Of a stretch of 64,000 bases of DNA, positions 63,044 through 64,000 are shown piece by piece. The first letter of the stretch is position 1; each line of letters begins with the position of its first letter. The notes below the pieces were generated by a model, which was given only the letters and a program-made list of their open reading frames with translations, was not told the DNA's origin and searched no databases. A program made the position numbers and the translations under genes. Source of the DNA: Corallococcus sp. NCRR (GTDB taxonomy: Bacteria > Myxococcota > Myxococcia > Myxococcales > Myxococcaceae). Location of the stretch: positions 7,440,001 to 7,504,000 of the forward strand of contig NZ_CP114039.1 of assembly GCF_026965535.1 (NCBI RefSeq), read 5' to 3'.

Positions 63044-63922
63044 TTACGACGCCTGCCCCGCCACCGCCCGCCGGATGCCCTTCAGCTTGTCGGGGTTGCG
63101 CGTGACGTAGATCGCGACGATGCGGCCATCCTCGATGGCGAACGCCGTGGTCTGCAGCTGCCCGTCCTGCTCCATCGTGACGTACGCGGGCAGGCCGTCA
63201 ATGGAGCCCTCGTGCACGAGCTGCGCCGAGCCCACGGCCGGAACGCGCCGCACGCCTTCGAAGAAGCGCAGCAGCTTCTCCCGGCCGTAGATGGGATTGA
63301 GGACCGCCTTCACCTTGCCGCCGCCGTCGGCGTACATGATGGCGTCCTGTGCAAGCAGCGCCTGGAGCGCCTGCATGTCGCCGCTCCGCGACGCGGCATG
63401 GAACGCCGAGGCCAGCTCGTGGCCCTTCGCCTCCGTCACGGGGAAGCGGGGCCGGGCCTCCTGCACGTGGGCCCGCGCGCGGCTGGCGAGCTGGCGACAG
63501 GCCGCCGGTTCGCGGTCGAGGGCCTTCGCCACCTGCTCGAAGTCCATGCCGAACACGTCGTGCAGGAGGAACGCGGCGCGCTCCAGCGGGGACAGGCGCT
63601 CCAGGGCCATCATCAGGGTCAGCGTCAAGTCGTCGCCCTCCACTGTCTCGATGATGGGCTCTGGGAGCCAGGTCCCCACGTACTCCTCGCGCCGGACGCG
63701 CGCGGACTTCAGGACGTCCAGACACAGGCGCGTCACCGTGCGGACGAGCACGGCCTCGGCGTCCCGCACGGCCTCGCGGTCCGTCTGGTGCCAACGTAAG
63801 TACGCCTCCTGCACCACGTCCTCCGCCTCCGCGACGATGCCCAGCATCCGGTACGCGATGCGGAGCAGCCGGGGGCGGAGCGGGTCGAAGACGTCCGCAG
63901 GGTTTGGATCAGGCGGCTTCAC
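63044..63922 (-). CDS. ECF41-type RNA polymerase sigma factor (SigJ-like)
   Basis: 292 residues from GTG 63922. Sigma region 2 (LRIAYRMLGIVAEAEDVVQEAYLRWHQTD) and region 4 (LSPLERAAFLLHDVFGMDFEQVAKALDREPAACRQLASRARAHVQE) are followed by a SnoaL-like C-terminal domain (AFHAASRSGDMQALQALLAQDAIMYADGGGKVKA). The ECF41 hallmarks are present: WLPEP between sigma domains, YADGGGK, and the C-terminal NPDKL. In this group the C-terminal domain controls activity in place of an anti-sigma factor. It overlaps the upstream carboxymuconolactone decarboxylase-family gene by 14 bases, the usual ECF41 context. Confidence 0.93.
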   Translation of the reverse strand: MKPPDPNPADVFDPLRPRLLRIAYRMLGIVAEAEDVVQEAYLRWHQTDREAVRDAEAVLVRTVTRLCLDVLKSARVRREEYVGTWLPEPIIETVEGDDLTLTLMMALERLSPLERAAFLLHDVFGMDFEQVAKALDREPAACRQLASRARAHVQEARPRFPVTEAKGHELASAFHAASRSGDMQALQALLAQDAIMYADGGGKVKAVLNPIYGREKLLRFFEGVRRVPAVGSAQLVHEGSIDGLPAYVTMEQDGQLQTTAFAIEDGRIVAIYVTRNPDKLKGIRRAVAGQAS

Positions 63923-64000
63923 TGCGAGCGGTCACCGGGTGGATGGCCCGGAAGCCGATGGCGAACCGGTTCCAGGAGTTGATGACACCAATCATGAGGG
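63909..64000 (-). CDS. Carboxymuconolactone decarboxylase/AhpD-family protein, C-terminal part only
   Basis: The right window edge cuts this minus-strand gene; about 30 codons remain and end with TGA at 63911-63909. They read LMIGVINSWNRFAIGF then RAIHPVTARSEAA. The INSWNR segment is characteristic of the C-terminus of CMD-family proteins. Such proteins are the usual partner of ECF41 sigma factors, supporting the call despite the small fragment. The 5' end is outside the window. Confidence 0.7.
   Translation of the reverse strand, partial: LMIGVINSWNRFAIGFRAIHPVTARSEAA

Overview
This window is high-GC DNA (roughly 70% by eye) with dense genes, long hybrid signalling proteins, a Hanks-type Ser/Thr kinase, many lipoproteins, MopE-like Cys-rich proteins and tripartite exporters. 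That mix points to a myxobacterium of the Myxococcus/Corallococcus type. This is inferred from gene content only. I see no rRNA, tRNA, CRISPR array, insertion sequence or integrase.

Layout: a 3'-truncated PARG-like ADP-ribose glycohydrolase sits behind a lipoprotein (1-1308). Next come a cyclase/NB-ARC/TPR regulator (1673-4819) and a minus-strand osmoregulated periplasmic glucan unit, opgG - small ORF - opgH - M28 peptidase (10624 down to 4832), with a good sigma-54 promoter at 10684-10700. Then rhlE, a Ser/Thr kinase and two unknown secreted proteins (11145-16617). A two-gene unit of a TPP-dependent synthase and a KAS III-like protein lacking its catalytic Cys follows (19519 down to 16632), then a metzincin-like TPR protein and a GNAT. 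A six-gene export operon (29401 down to 22904) reads Yip1, TolC-like, MacA-like, ATPase and two permeases, with 4-base overlaps or a 4-base gap at every junction.

The middle holds a Clp-type ATPase with a Rossmann protein, an unknown 441-residue protein, a large metallopeptidase/propeller/barrel lipoprotein, a namZ - phosphoesterase - nadD operon, a class III cyclase with an 18-residue repeat, a TPR protein and mutS2. From 44.9 to 49.8 kb lie two tandem duplicated Cys- and Gly-rich lipoproteins and a lipoprotein that looks internally deleted. After a strong terminator comes an orphan replication-initiator-like gene with a DnaA domain I-like C-terminus, then a dual-kinase hybrid histidine kinase and an ADOP-type permease. 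The right end has a methyltransferase with a lipoprotein signal, small proteins, a second methyltransferase, a LysR remnant, a divergent MFS/LysR pair with a perfect LysR-type operator, and an ECF41 sigma factor coupled to a carboxymuconolactone decarboxylase-family gene cut by the window edge.

The best candidates for something undescribed are the TPP enzyme/Cys-less KAS III pair, the orphan initiator-like protein, the peptidase-propeller-barrel fusion, the ORF inserted between opgG and opgH, and a paired CTGTAGC repeat (10-bp period) found in two intergenic regions.
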